Shown here: piece after piece, positions 25,616 through 38,423 of the stretch | Numbering within the stretch: the stretch's first letter is position 1 | Layout: each line of letters starts with the position of its first letter | Source of the DNA: Sipunculus nudus | Taxonomy: Eukaryota > Annelida > Sipuncula > Golfingiida > Sipunculidae | Length of the DNA stretch: 64,000 nt | Direction: 5' to 3' | NCBI GenBank assembly: GCA_026874595.1 | Contig: CM049310.1 | Coordinates: 41,357,558-41,421,557 of the forward strand | Translations under genes and position numbers: made by a program | The notes under the pieces: model-generated | What the model was told of the DNA's origin: nothing | The model's input: only the letters and a program-made list of their open reading frames with translations | The model's database searches: none

Positions 25616-27032
25616 TAACATACAGAAGATTAACACACGTGAGAAAATATATAAGCTCCATACACCTCAGATAGTAAACAACATGACACATAGTGTCAGG
25701 GGGGGGGGGGGAATAGAAAAGGAAAGGAATTGTAACAAAACTGATAATAATTATGATGACAGATTGTTGAAAAAAAGAAAGTGATAGAGTGACACAGAAT
25801 GGGATTTAAAATTAACCTGAAGATAGACAGTAGGACATGCTGGTACCGCCATGTACAGTTAAATCAAGACCACCTGTTTCACATGATATGCCCGTTTATC
25901 ATAGTTATTTGACAACCCGCTAGGGACAGTCCAGTTCCTGCTAATAATGATAAAAAGATAGAGAAGTTATGAGCACTCACTGAGCACATTCCCCCACAAA
26001 TGCATGGACCTGCATCCAGCTTTGCAAAAAATCTAAATAATCCACCCTAAAAATTTACTTACTGTTTCTTTATCCAAGGCCCATCTTACACAAAATTTCA
26101 TTGAAATTCATTGAACATTTTCTGGAGTTTTCTTTACCCCATAACTATGTATATGCATAATATGAAAGAAATCATTCGATTAGTTTTTGACTTATAATGC
26201 TCAGTCACAGTACTGTCAAGTGGCAATGATGGGGTATTAAAAGGCGTGAAAACAAGAAAAGAATAATAGGTGGCTACACCAGTTACTGGTAAAAGACAAC
26301 GCTACCCAAGATCTTTGAAAACTTGAGTTTTGGATCAATCCATGCAAGATTTCTTGAGCAATTTTAGAAATTGTGTGATTTTCCCCTAAAATGGACCTAT
26401 TCAAGGTCAAGATCACTCTCCTAATGCAGGCCATGACCCCATTTTAAATGCTTTGTCCTCTCACCCATATCTATGCACATGTCGTCTTTGGTAAAGATCT
26501 TTGAAATATTTTTTGAGTTATTGCCTAAACAAGATTTATCTGCAGTGGTGGTGGGGCCATCATGAAACCATAGTGTCCCCTGACTTTGTATGGGGATACA
26601 AGATGACATATGGTAACTGGGATTTGCATTATTTTGCACATAACAACACTGATTAATTAATACCTGAGCTCATGGAAGTGAATGTACAGTTGCTTGCATT
26701 CCTTGAGAACTTGTGACTACTGCCGCCCCCTAGCCACTAAAAAGTTATCTATTTCTTTATGCTGATTTAAATGACCCTGAGGCAGGGAGCATTTGAGTCA
26801 GTATTATAACAGTTGCTTGAATCCTTACTTTAGGGGAATGAAAATAAGGCCTTGTAGCATAGGAAAACAGTGTTTTGGGCACCTTTTTGTGATACAAGCT
26901 ATCTCTATGTGAAGTAAATATATTTATGCAAGGCACAACTTTTTAACTCATTTAGTGCACAGTACTTTTCATCCATTTCTCAAGAAAATCAAACCCACAA
27001 ATAGGGATTTAAGCAACTGTGGCCTTGAATAT
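25616..27032. other. Intergenic and 3' flank of the transporter gene
   Basis: G-run at about 25689-25701. No gene was recognised. The right end contains the likely poly(A) signal of the minus-strand transporter. Confidence 0.4.
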
Positions 27033-27038
27033 TTTATT
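27033..27038 (-). terminator. Candidate poly(A) signal AATAAA of the transporter gene
   Basis: TTTATT on the plus strand reads AATAAA in the direction of the transporter gene, about 118 nt after its stop codon. Usage is inferred from position only. Confidence 0.5.
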
Positions 27039-27155
27039 CTCATTAGATTACAGTTTGACCTAATATTGGGATCTTGCAAACACTTTCATTTGTATTATTT
27101 CATTATCTACCTCATATGTTGACACTTACACCACCTGTGAACAGTGTGAACTGTT

Positions 27156-30100
27156 TTAACACTTGTCATTCTTTCGCTCTTGATTCTTTTCTCTGAGTTC
27201 ACTGATGTTGATACATGCCATTAGAACTGCTGCCAAGACACCTGCTGCACCCAGATAGTAGTACGAAGCATCGTAAGAACCAGTGATATCCTTCAGGTAT
27301 CCTGCAGGAATAAAAAATGATAGTATAACTGATGAAAACTTTAGGTGAGGGCAAAGTAATTAACCTAATTAATGCCCCTTGATTCCGTTACTTTATCTGA
27401 CTTAATTAATAATCCATACCTGTAATACAGGTCAAAGGTGAATTGATCCTTGGATCATGGATCTCAGAAAAGACAAAAGGCACAATGCATGGAAAGCTGG
27501 AAACAATTTCAGTGTGAATAAAATACAAACAAGATTTGTAAAAAAACATTTGTAATTTAGTAGGTAACATCAAAAGTCTTATAAAGCCACCAAACCAGTA
27601 ATATAGTTTTTATGACAATCCACAAAGACACAGCAGACTTCCATACAAAACTAGTTTATACACACATTTATAGATTAATATGTGACCATTTTGTAACCTT
27701 AATCTTGCTCTTGTCCCTGAAGAACTAATCTGAGATTCTATAACCTTGCTGACAGACCAAATGTGTGGATATGCTCTTGATTTCATGCTCTTTATTTACA
27801 GGTCATTCTTTTGCAAGGCTCATAAAGATATACCGTAAAATTCCTTGCAGAAGTCCCATCCTTATTACAAGTCACACCCTGACTTTAAATTTCCTCCTGG
27901 GGAATAGCCGTTAAAGTTTTGTTTCAGGAAAGTGCATTAAGAAGCTTAAAACTGAGGTGTGGACTGGACCGATCTACCCAATTTTTTAAAGGTTTCATCT
28001 AAACACCTGACTTTATCCACTTAGTTTCGTTTTGAACAAGATGTAATAAACTTTCAAACAAAGACTCCTGAGCTATGTAAAATGTATTTTAAAGCAAAAG
28101 CAACTACAATAGTATAATTATATATGTGTATTTTTTAATATTTTTTTCTCAGAGTAACAGCAAGGGTTATTTTTTGTTATTAACTTGTGATTGAAATGAC
28201 ATGTTCAGCATTAGAATCTTTGTCCTCTGCTGTGTTGCACAATCCTGATGCTTTTGCTCTGTATCACTGTCTATCACAGTATAATGAGAACAATTTCTAT
28301 ACATTAAATACATTGGCCTATATATACACTACATATATGATCATTAACATTAGATTGATAAGTTTTCTTTTTTTTTCAAATCGCTCTTAAACCACTATGA
28401 TCATTAAAATTAGACTGATAAGTTGTCTATTTTCAAATCCCACTTAAACCACTATTCAGCTGATGTCAACCTGCATCCATCCCTGCCCGAAAAATTCTTT
28501 GAATCATCTATACATTAAATACATTGGCCTATATATACACTATATATATGACCATTAACATTAGATTGATAAGTTTTCTTTTTTTCAAATCGCTCTTAAA
28601 CCACTATGATCATTAAAATTAGACTGATAAGTTTTCTATTTTCAAATCCCATTTAAACCACTATTCAGCTAATGTCAACCTGCATCCATCCCTGCCCGAA
28701 AAATTCTTTGAATCATCCATACATTAAATACATAGGCCTAAATATACACTATATATATGACCATTAACATTAGATTGATAAGTTTTCTTTTTTTTTCAAA
28801 TCGCTCTTAAACCACTATGATCATTAAATAAGATTGATAAGTTTTCTATTTTCAAATCCACTTAAACCACTAAACCCCTTTTCAGCTAATGTCAACCTGC
28901 AACCATCCCTGCCCGAAAATTCTTTGAATCATCCTCCCCCCTCCCTTTGAACAAATGATTTATGTTCTAACCACCATGGCCTCTTATATGATGCTGCTTA
29001 TAATGTGATGGACAGACCTACAGGAGGTGGTCCAATCTGGTCTGCAGCTCTAGTTTATCCCTATTTTAGCTCTTTTTATATAACAATTACTCAGTGAATA
29101 ATTGCTTTTACAGTGAAGATTCTGTGGTACTATAAAATTTTGAAATATAGTAAATTGCTTGTAAGCAGAGGACAAAGAACAGCACTGGACCTTTCTGATA
29201 ATACAAGGAGCCTGATATGTTCAAGAATGGACTTTTAAAGTTACACAGATAATGAATCTTTGCAAATTTAGGCATGAGCTCTGGATCAACAATTGAATAG
29301 GTTCGCAATATCTTTGAAAATTCAATGGTTCACTTACCACCAACTGCTGGTCCCACAAGTAAGGCCGTCCCTTGTACAAACAGGGTAAGTCCAAATGAGC
29401 TGGATAAGCGTTGTATACCCAGCAAATCAGCCACAATCACTGAACGCTGTGCTACAACAATTCCATTCGTCAGTCCATGAATAATGCTGATGATCATGAA
29501 GCTTGTGAATGACCGGCTGAGTGCCCAGAAGAAATTTGTTGATCCTGATAACAGCACTGCTATATTATAAATATGTCTACGGTGATTCTTTATCACAGAT
29601 ATATCAAATACAATCCCTGACATCACTCGAGCTGCTGTGTCTGTTATGCCAACAGCTGACAGAAGCCACACTGCCTTATATTTTATAATGTTGTAATGTT
29701 CTGCATGAGCTGGGAGCAGCATTTGAGCTGTCATGTATGACAGAGTCATGAACCCATACGAAAGAGCTATGAGTAAGAACTTCACTTCTAGGAGTAAAGA
29801 TAAATCAAGGTACTTATTTTTTTTACAGACTTTTGTATAGAATTTATGCAGTCTTGATTTATGGTTCACAGTGTTTGGTGGAAGACTTTGATCATAACCC
29901 TGTCCAGGGATACATTCTTTCTCAAGCAACTGAGAAGTGTTATTATCACATTTATTCAAAGTGTCAGCAGCACTGTCTTCACAGTTGAGTGGTTCAACCT
30001 CCTCCTTATTCTCCATTTCCATTCTCCTCTGCTCATGAATATTCATCTTTTTTTCATTTATATTAATCCAGTGAGGAGGGCGGTATAAGGCACCACACAC

Positions 30101-32692
30101 ACAGTTATTAAACATGATAGCACCAAGAATAAGCATGGCCCCAAAGTAGCTGTAGCTCTCAAATAGGTACTCCATAAATGGTGGAAATGCAAATGCTCCC
30201 AGACCTGACCCTGCTGAAGATAAACCCACTGCTTTACCCCTCCGCTTGTCAAAGTACTGTCCCACAATCACAATGGCTGGAGAGTATATCAACGTACCAC
30301 CTAGACCTGAAAACCAGAGGTGCCATTTCATATACACAAGGTTTAGATATAACAGAAATGGCAATACCTTGTTGCATTTAAGGATACAAGTCAGAAAAAT
30401 TTGACACTTCAAAGGTACAACACAAGCATTTTCCTTGGTGTGGGAGTTTTAACTAATGCACTTGACACAAGGTTAATGAATTAACCTAGTTTTACACAAT
30501 TAAGGTTTAAGTTTTACTGTTATTCATTTGATAAATACGTGGTATTTTTCTTAATCAAGAAGACAACATGCTAAATAAGTGTCTTCACTCATCAAACTTC
30601 TGTCCTACAATTGATATACCTAAAGATTACCTTTTAAACCTAGGATGTAAATGTGACATTTCAGACACACAATATTATTTAAATTTATAATGACACGAAT
30701 CATATGACAAGCCATTTTCACATCAACTTCTAGGAAGTGCAGTGGATTACAATATTGATTTTTTCTTGCACTCTCAGGGCTAAGCTGTAAATCTCTTAGA
30801 TGGTAGCTAGCCATGCACAGTACAAGGCTTATATATGTTAGTACTCGCCTCCAACAATTCCATAACTGAAGAACAGGAAATAGAGATTTGGCGCAAAAAC
30901 AGACAGGATACAACCAGACCCTAACAAGAATCCTCCTGTCATAACCACTTTCCTTGCTGTGAAACGCACACTGCATGATGTAGCAAGTGGACCTGGAATC
31001 AAACCATATTGCGAGGTTCTATGTAGACATATTACTTTACATATACATATCCTTTACATATACACATGCACATACACAAATATATGTAGCTTGGTATATC
31101 ACAATGTAAATCAACATTTACTATATGAGTTGGCTTTACCCGATCCTGCTGAATCAATAGAATGATTAAAAGTGGGTGCAAACACATAATGACCTAAAAA
31201 CCGTTTTCATCTCAAATGGTGAAAAATTTTTTTTTGTCATTTTAAATGTTAATGATTCAAAGATATGGCTCACATCAATCTAGTTTAACTTCTAGGTTCA
31301 TTTCGTCTGATATTTCATGTTCTCAATGAAACAATTTAGACAATACAATACAATATCACATTACATTTAACCCTTATTACACTGTGAAGTATTTTATCTT
31401 TATTGATAATATGGCAGTCTTCAGGCAATGCAAGGGTCTAGTGAGGGTACTTGTATGGGAAACTCCTTAGGGGATTCCTTATGAATTTCACCTTTTGTTA
31501 TTCTGAAACAGTGAGGGGGGGGGGGGGTCTGGATATAAACTGTAATATGAAATGCAATCAGTTCTGGCACAGCCAGAAAACAAATATTCAACTGTCAAGA
31601 TCTAAGTACTATTGGTCATTTGGTCAATATAACACCACACTTTTCGAATTTTATGTACCTGTAAATTTCAGCATCATGACATACATGAATATATGACCAG
31701 CTATTACAAGTTTCTGCTTTCTCATGTGTAACAATGGATTTTTCCAGGGTTAGGTACGAAACCTCCTAAAACATCAAGTTGTCCCATTGTATTAACTGGT
31801 TCTGTTTCATTGTATTAATATCAAATGCAGGTCATAACACCATTATTATGCAAAACTGCATTCACTTAAGCTAAATAATGTGCAGTCAGCAAACCTGTGA
31901 CACTAAGGGTTAAAATGCCATTATTTCATTTAGTTTTCACAAGCTGAGGTTCCTGCATACATTACATGGTATTTAAATGCAAGAATTAAATCCTTACTCA
32001 GGCCCAGCCTGATGGCCACTGCCAGTCCACCTATCCATGCTGTAGCTGCTGAGGTTGATCCATACTGATCTAGTAACTTCAGATAAAGAACACCATATGA
32101 CCTTGTCAGACCACCCAGTAACATGTGCATGGTGCTGCACCCCAAGACACACAGCCAGCCCCAACCACCATCTGGTGGCTAAAATTGAAAATAAAAGTAA
32201 AATACTGAACAGCAAAAAAAAAAAAAAAAGAACATAAAAGAAAGAAACCTGGTATAGATAAATATTTATAACTTTCACTTCTTAAGTTTTACCACTGATA
32301 ACAGCATCATCATTTAACTAAAACAACTGAGAAATATCTAAATACATATCTTTGGAAGGAAATGTGAATAAAAATAGGAAAAAAGAATAAAAAAATTGAA
32401 ATTAAATTATTGCCTTAAATTACAACTTAACTAGGCAAAGCTTACTGATGCTGCTCAAGTGTCAAGTCAAGCATCCCAAATAATGTAGGTAATGCAAAAG
32501 ATCTTAATTGTGCTTAAAAGTATTCTCAAACATAATGGATATTTCCCTGGTGACAAAAGTTAATACTTTCTTAATAGCCACAGATTCATCAGCTTGAATC
32601 ACTGGGGTGAGTTGATCATTGTCTTTCTGATCTGTAGAGAGTACTTGGACTTCTTCTACATGTGTTGTTCTCCCACTGATTGTTTCAGTCAT
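27156..32692 (-). CDS. Monocarboxylate transporter (SLC16 family, major facilitator), five coding exons, 521 aa
   Basis: Exons, in transcription order, are 32692-32567, 32178-31998, 30992-30849, 30306-29338 and 27301-27156. They total 1566 nt and join in frame to a TAA stop. The protein is a 12-helix plasma-membrane-type transporter expected to move monocarboxylates or related solutes, often with protons. Residues 1-42 are a polar cytoplasmic N-terminus. PDGGWGW at 44-50 is the first SLC16 signature, at the start of helix 1. YFDKRRGKAVGLSSAGS (168-184) is the second signature. A long charged loop (about 230-318) separates the two six-helix halves. D373 and R377 in ITDTAAR match the conserved Asp-x3-Arg of helix 8 in MCT1. 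The position of MCT1 Lys38 appears to be Arg (GGLTRSYG), so substrate and proton coupling are uncertain. Intron 3 uses a GC donor. Start chosen at the first in-frame ATG of exon 1. The subfamily (MCT 9/12/14-like or other) cannot be set by eye, and 5' UTR exons may exist upstream. Confidence 0.95.
28296..28935. repeat. 210-bp tandem repeat in the last intron of the transporter gene
   Basis: 'acattaaata cattggccta' starts at 28301, 28512 and 28721 (spacings 211 and 209 bp). Each unit also contains an internal half-duplication of about 55 bp (…gataagttttct…caaatc…cttaaaccactat…). It lies wholly within the 2.0-kb intron 29337-27302. Confidence 0.92.
30847..30848 (-). other. Non-canonical GC splice donor (GC-AG intron)
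   Basis: The transporter exon ends …TATGGAATTGTTGGAG and the intron begins GCGAGT. Joining here to the acceptor at 30307 restores GIVG-GLGGTL in frame. No GT nearby gives the same join. The context GAG|GCGAGT resembles known GC donors. Confidence 0.85.
31507..31527. repeat. G-rich homopolymer in transporter intron 2
   Basis: A run of about 13 G within intron 31997-30993. Confidence 0.85.
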
Positions 32693-33800
32693 TTTTTGTA
32701 TTTGTCCTTGCTGAAATAAATTTGAGAATTGTACCTCAAAATTGAGTTCTTTTTGTCTCATGTGTATTGTTGCATGCACCCAAGAAGTTAAAATATGTAC
32801 ATCATAGTCCAAAAACCTGATGCATTATACCAGACTGCCATCAAATGCAAGATGTCCACCAGCCTGTTTATGCTTCAGTTCTCTCTGGCCAAATAAATCA
32901 GTGATTGATGTTACATGTGCTTCATGCTTTCCAAAATGGTTATTTTAGACTACAGGCATTTCAACATACAATGCAATGTGAGTATTGGTTTGTTACAACC
33001 AAAGGAATATTTTTTTCAATATCCTTTCTAATAGTAACAGACCATTTTGTGCTATAAGCCCAATCAACCATTTTGTGGGTCAGCGTTGCAACAGGCTTAG
33101 ATAATGGTCATGTTGGCATCAACATATTTATTTACATGGATTATATAAATAGTTATTATAACTAATCAAGGCACTCTCCATGGCTCAGGTGGTGGTCAGA
33201 GTGGTAGTGTTTTTATATTTTTCCAGCATGTAAATACCTCAAATGATTTTTTTATGTAATTATGAGTCACAGTGGCCTGCAGTCAGGTGTTTAAGCACAG
33301 TGGTGACCTTAATTAATTAGTTCTAGGCCGATGTTGATGCCGGACAAAGGTGTGAAAACTACAGCAAGTCCCACAGCGCTAGGCTCCCTATTCCCAGAAA
33401 GCAGGTGAGCTTTTTATCCAAGTGTTATCAACCATATGTTGTTTGTACTCAAACAAGGCCAGACCAAATAACTAAACAGTTTATTTGCATGTACATTGGT
33501 GAGGTATCATTCTACGCTCTTTACACAGCGCTTTACCTATAGGCCTACTACCATATATCTTAAGCACTGTTTGTTTTAACCTCGTATCCTGAATGTCTAC
33601 ACCAGAGGGGAGCACTGTATTTTGGTCCAATCAGATGAGACCCTGTTCTGGAAGACAAAACGGTTTACCAGCCAAGCAAGGAATACACTGAGCTAATGTT
33701 GTTCATATCATTGTCCATCAACTTGGATGCAACAGATTTATATCAAGAGTTCTAAAGTTTAAAAAATCACACTGAATTTCTGTTCCATGGACCTCTTTTG
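32693..33800. other. 5' flank of the transporter gene
   Basis: Expected to contain the promoter and any untranslated first exon. No TATA box or CpG cluster stands out. It includes a SINE tail (33135-33192). Confidence 0.4.
33135..33192 (-). mobile_element. 3' fragment of the tRNA-derived SINE family
   Basis: The reverse complement (gccatggagagtgccttgat…agttataataactattt…aatccatg) matches the 3' part of the SINE at 40883-41130 almost base for base. Only the tail survives. Confidence 0.8.
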
Positions 33801-33804
33801 TCAC

Positions 33805-34300
33805 TAGATGGAAAACAAAAAGCGGGATTGCTCGGCACATGGATCGGCTCACAGGGACGTGAGATATACAAAACCCTAGATTGGCAAGACAGGGAGAAAA
33901 ACGACCCTGCTACAGTTCTGAGTAAGTTTGAAACATACGGTCAAAACATACATCAGACCTAGGAAAAAACAAATGCATAGTGAGACATACTCTAAAACAA
34001 AGAAAACAAACACCAGATGAATCATTTGAAAATACTGTGAAAGACCTATGCTTATTTTGATGGACTGTGATTACTCTGATCCAGATGATGTATTGATTGA
34101 TCAAATTATTGATGGCTTTAGGGAACAAATGGTTCAAGAAAGACTCCTTCATGCAGGTGAAAATTAAACAATGGCTCAAGCGGTTCAAATCAGTCAGTAT
34201 GAACTGTACAAAAAAACAAGTTGCGCGATCTGTAATGACGACATTTGTGCAGAATTATGTGCCGTTATAATGCGCCGTGACGTAATGGACCAGGAAAAGT
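33805..34300 (+). pseudogene. Relic of a second Gypsy-type gag gene
   Basis: Plus-strand translation in shifting frames shows LLGTWIGSQGREIYKTLDW and KFETYGQNIHQT (about 33815-33950). It continues with MDCDYSDPDDVLIDQIIDGF (about 34060-34120) and QERLLHAG…MAQAVQISQYEL (about 34135-34205). This block order is a Gypsy-type gag matrix/capsid region common in mollusc elements, and differs from the SCAN-like gag at 1-2.7 kb. Stops and frameshifts show it is dead. No zinc knuckle, pol or LTR was found next to it. Confidence 0.72.
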
Positions 34301-36235
34301 GGACAATCATATAAAAAGATTACTAAATTGAAATAAAAATGTATTTTTACATATTCATCGTGACTGACTGAATATCACAGGGTAGAGATTCTATTGATTC
34401 TGTACAGTCATGTAGTGTTACTGTAGATTTGACTATTGTTTGCATGGTTCCCAATGGATGTGCAAACCTCAGTTCATATTATTTATTTAGTTAATCATTT
34501 TAAATCACTTTATTAGGTTCATATAAAATGATAATTAAACTGAATGAACAGATTATGAAATATAATTATTTGATATAAAATACTAGTAATATTTACATAA
34601 TAAATCTTTTCAGTCTTTATACAGTAATTACTATTCAGTTAAACAAGTCTGAATATGCATCAAAAATTTTTATCTATTGATAAATTACACTGGCTTTATA
34701 GCAGTGATGAAAACACTTTGTAAGGTTTACAGGATAAATACATTAATTACTGCTTCATGAACCTGTACTATCATTGAACAAACATCATCCCATCCCTGCA
34801 CCAGTCTGCCATTGATGAGTAGGCAATCAATCAGCTGTGGGCTGGCCTACACACACTGTCCACTAATTAATTAGCATATGGCATGGTTTGCACCCTGTCT
34901 TTGGGTGCAAACCCTGCCAAGGATGCAAAGCATGTCATGGTAGCACTTCACTCAGCAACCCCTACTCCTTCAAGATAGTCACAAGAAAATGTGATTTGCA
35001 TTAACTAACATATTAATCAGGGCTGCTGTGACGGTGGACACACTGAAATGTTAATGTCATACATTACTGTGGGTATATTACAAGCTTACCCCTTAAAAAT
35101 ACTGACCATATTCATAACCTGATAAATAGCTGCTTACGGAGATGCAACAGGTTTCAGGTTTCTGTTGTGTCGCCGGTCCACCAAAGGGCTAATTTGGGTT
35201 ATAACATGATTCAACATATTACTCTTGGAAAGAAAACTGAAAAAAAAAATATTTCCTATGGTCTTAACATATTAATGTTCACATTATGATATATGTTGAA
35301 AGGCCTGTAATAAAATAACCATTCTGGAAAGCATTAAACACCTGTAACATCAATATCTTATTTATTTGTCCAGAGAGAATTGAAGCATTAACAGCCCATT
35401 AGATATCTTGCATTTGGTTGCAGTCCTGTATAACACTTCAGTTGAGGCCTGTGTACTATTATGTTTATATTTTTACCTCCTTGGTGCAAAATAGTGCTGA
35501 GAATAGAATGGTATTGTTTTTCAGTGGTCAAATATACAATAAACATAGATGTACTGAACATTAATTAATGGATATATGTAAAAATCTCACAGTTGTGTTT
35601 GGAGTGTTATAATCACAGTTAACTGAAGGGGGAATCTATGGACTCCATATTGCATCAGTCACTAAAACAAATGACCCATGGGTCATGACCCTCAGCTGAC
35701 AAGCATGAGATAATGGCCTAAATTTCACAACTATTGTCTTAATTTGTGAAAATTTTGGGGAGGGGCAAGAAAATTTGTATGCATACAGCCTATTACTTGA
35801 TGGTGCAAGGCAAAATAGTGATACCAGGCATGACTGAACATTTGCTACTGGTTCAAAGAGTGAAACTGATGTTTCAAGAATATATCTTGCAGAATATAGA
35901 AACAGGTCCACAAGTCCTCAGAAACTGACAAAACTAATCATGATCAATAATCATAAATATGATGTTTCGTGACACAAGATGAAACAACAATTGAGAACCT
36001 GATACAAATGCTGTCATTTGACTATGTCAAAGTTAGAGGTAAAAATGTGTGGAAAATAGAAAGAGTAGGGCCACCAGTCTGAAGGAACTTAATAAACCAG
36101 TCATACACAATAAAGGTTTCAAGACAATGGACAGATCCACAGCTGAAAAACTGATGCAACTGCTGTTATTTGACAGTTTCAAATAACAGGTGAAAATGTG
36201 TAAAAATTAGAAATAAATACAGAGGGCACCACCAG
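34301..36235. other. Intergenic, no gene seen
   Basis: AT-rich with no protein-like frame. A 'gtttgcaccctgtctttgggtgcaaaccctg' patch near 34888-34916 forms a short inverted repeat (stem GGTTTGCACC/GGGTGCAAACC). Confidence 0.45.
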
Positions 36236-36239
36236 TCTT

Positions 36240-36680
36240 TAGTAACCAATGACACTGTGACCTTTGACCTTGGGACCTCAAAATCAACAGGTCTTTTTCC
36301 TTATTGGTAGGTTGAGCTGGTTGACACAGATGGAAGGTGTGGGAAAAGGGTCATGTGACCTTGACCTTTGACCTGAATATCTATATTTATCTTCCCCTAT
36401 TGATGGCAGAGTTTGATGACATAGTTTGGCTTAAAATGTGTCCAAAAACTAGCAAGTCCTGTGACCTTGGCTTCTGTGAGTTGAAAATCTGCAGCATTCT
36501 TCCCCCATTGAAAGGTGAACCATATGTAAAAGATGGAAGGTTTAAAGTAAAAGGTATGACTTAAAATGCACCCACAAGCTTGTCAAAGAAGTGGGTCCTG
36601 TGACCTTGACCTTTGACCCCAAAATAATTATGGTTCTTCCCATGTTGGTAGGTCACCCATGTGCAAAAGATGTTAGGTTT
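36240..36680. repeat. Degenerate repeat with TGACCTTGACCTTTGACC core
   Basis: The core 'gtgacctt' recurs near 36257, 36355, 36461 and 36600, followed each time by similar text (…cttcccc/attg…gatggaaggt…ttaaaatg). On the other strand the core reads GGTCAAAGGTCAAGGTCA, direct AGGTCA half-sites as bound by nuclear receptors. Confidence 0.65.
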
Positions 36681-36859
36681 AATATGATAATTTTGGCTAT
36701 AAGAATTAATTCTTGGGGTGCAAACACAGCCTGTATCTCAAGGAATATAGGTCACAGTGACTTAATTTCTGCTGGGTTTCCAAGGAGATCTTTTAGAACC
36801 TCTAAGACCGCACGGGGTTCACTGATCCTAGACCTAACTCCATTCCACAACTGATCCTT

Positions 36860-37829
36860 GTCCGCCTGATTTTTAGTGATATTTTATACAATGCGCTAAA
36901 GCTTTCCTTTATTTATCCTTGAGGCAAATCAGACAAATGTGGTAATTATCTTGCAGCAAATTAATACTGTCCTATATATGGAATCCATATATGAATAATT
37001 CAGAAAGAAAAATGACAGAACAGATGTACGGTAATGTGACATATCAGTGACACCTAAGTTGACGGACTGAAATAATATCCACTTGACGATTCATATTAAT
37101 GATGTCACAGTTACATGGATCAACAGATATGGACACTTGAACTGATGCCTTTTTAGTCACCTCTTTCTCAACACTGCAACAGGTCAACAGTGTCCCGGCG
37201 TTGCAAAGTAAATATATTTATTTCATGCCGAGTTAAATCATCATAAATCGCCACATTACCTCCTTTGTTAAAAGCTATTTTCTAGTGGTAAATAAAATAT
37301 ATTTGAAAGCAATATCGTGAAAAATTAGGTGGACAGGGTGTTGGCAGTTGGAACAGAGTATATCACTCTGGCTGTATATAGCCCTTAGGCCTTACGGTCA
37401 CGATTTGTGCCCTGCTAACGGACGGCCGGAAGGACGACGGACAATGACCCATCACTTTAGCTCAGCATGACTGAAAGTCAGCTGAACTAAAAAGCATTGA
37501 AGAGTCCATTCTTATAAGTTATGGGCTACCTGATTAAGAGTTCTGTGGTAAAGTTGAGTTTCAATGGTAAGGCAAGGTTGCAGAGCAGACGATCCTACTG
37601 TAAATGGGAAAATGTCACTCTTGTTAAACAGTTAATTTATAACCACATGATAAGAAGCAAAACAGATGCTAACATAAACGTAATATTTTGATACAAGGGA
37701 CTTTTACTTTTTTGTATAACCTTGGGTTCAATGTTGCATCTTGTGCCGTTAATTTTAATTTTATCAACTGTTTAGAGATACACCAAATATTGTTAATGGG
37801 CGCACTATTTTCTCATTTTAAACTAATAT
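36860..37829. other. Intergenic, no gene seen
   Basis: No coding signature. A 'gacggccggaaggacgacggac' tract at about 37421-37442 is of a type common in mollusc dispersed repeats. Confidence 0.4.
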
Positions 37830-37973
37830 CTCATGAATGGTACTTGGGAAAACCCGGACTTGGACTCGGACCCCGGACTCGGACTCAACAGTTATAATCG
37901 CCGGACCCCCAAATCATGTGGTAGGTCTGATTCAATGGGTGTCTTTGTAAATCCATGCATGATCACATGTATC

Positions 37974-38075
37974 CAGGGGCGTCAATATAGGGTATATATC
38001 CCCCCCCCACTTTTTGGCAAAGGGGGATGGTCAATGTTATCATATCCCCACTTTTCAAAGAATTATATATATAGG

Positions 38076-38144
<69 letters not shown>

Positions 38145-38282
38145 CAAATAAAAAAATATAGATTTGAAAAGAATATAGACATGCTCTATTTATGAGTTTA
38201 CTGTGAAATATTATATAAAAATTTATTTGCAATGTGATTTAGTATGTATATATATATATGAAATGTGTCATACAGGAGCCAA

Positions 38283-38338
<56 letters not shown>

Positions 38339-38423
38339 TATATTCTATATATATGTGTGTGTGGGGGGAGGGGTGTGTCGAGTCATCCCCCCCCCCACCC
38401 TGGAAGAAAAATTGACGCCACTG
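37974..38423. mobile_element. hAT-like MITE, 450 bp, nested in a larger TIR element
   Basis: Begins CAGGGGCGTCAAT and ends with the complement of CAGTGGCGTCAAT, the typical hAT terminus. It is flanked by 8-bp near-duplications catgtatc (37966-37973) and catttatc (38424-38431), 7 of 8 identical. The interior has a subterminal C-run at each side (about 38000 and 38387) and two (TA)n arrays (about 38081-38142 and 38287-38334). No coding capacity. Confidence 0.85.
38081..38142. repeat. (TA)n microsatellite inside the hAT-like MITE
   Basis: TA run of about 60 bp. A second run lies at 38287-38334. Confidence 0.95.

Noticed and set aside
30620-31165. Open frames of 118 codons (minus) and 68 codons (plus)
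   Set aside because: The minus frame is a wrong-phase shadow of transporter exon 30992-30849 running into introns. The plus frame is antisense and intronic.
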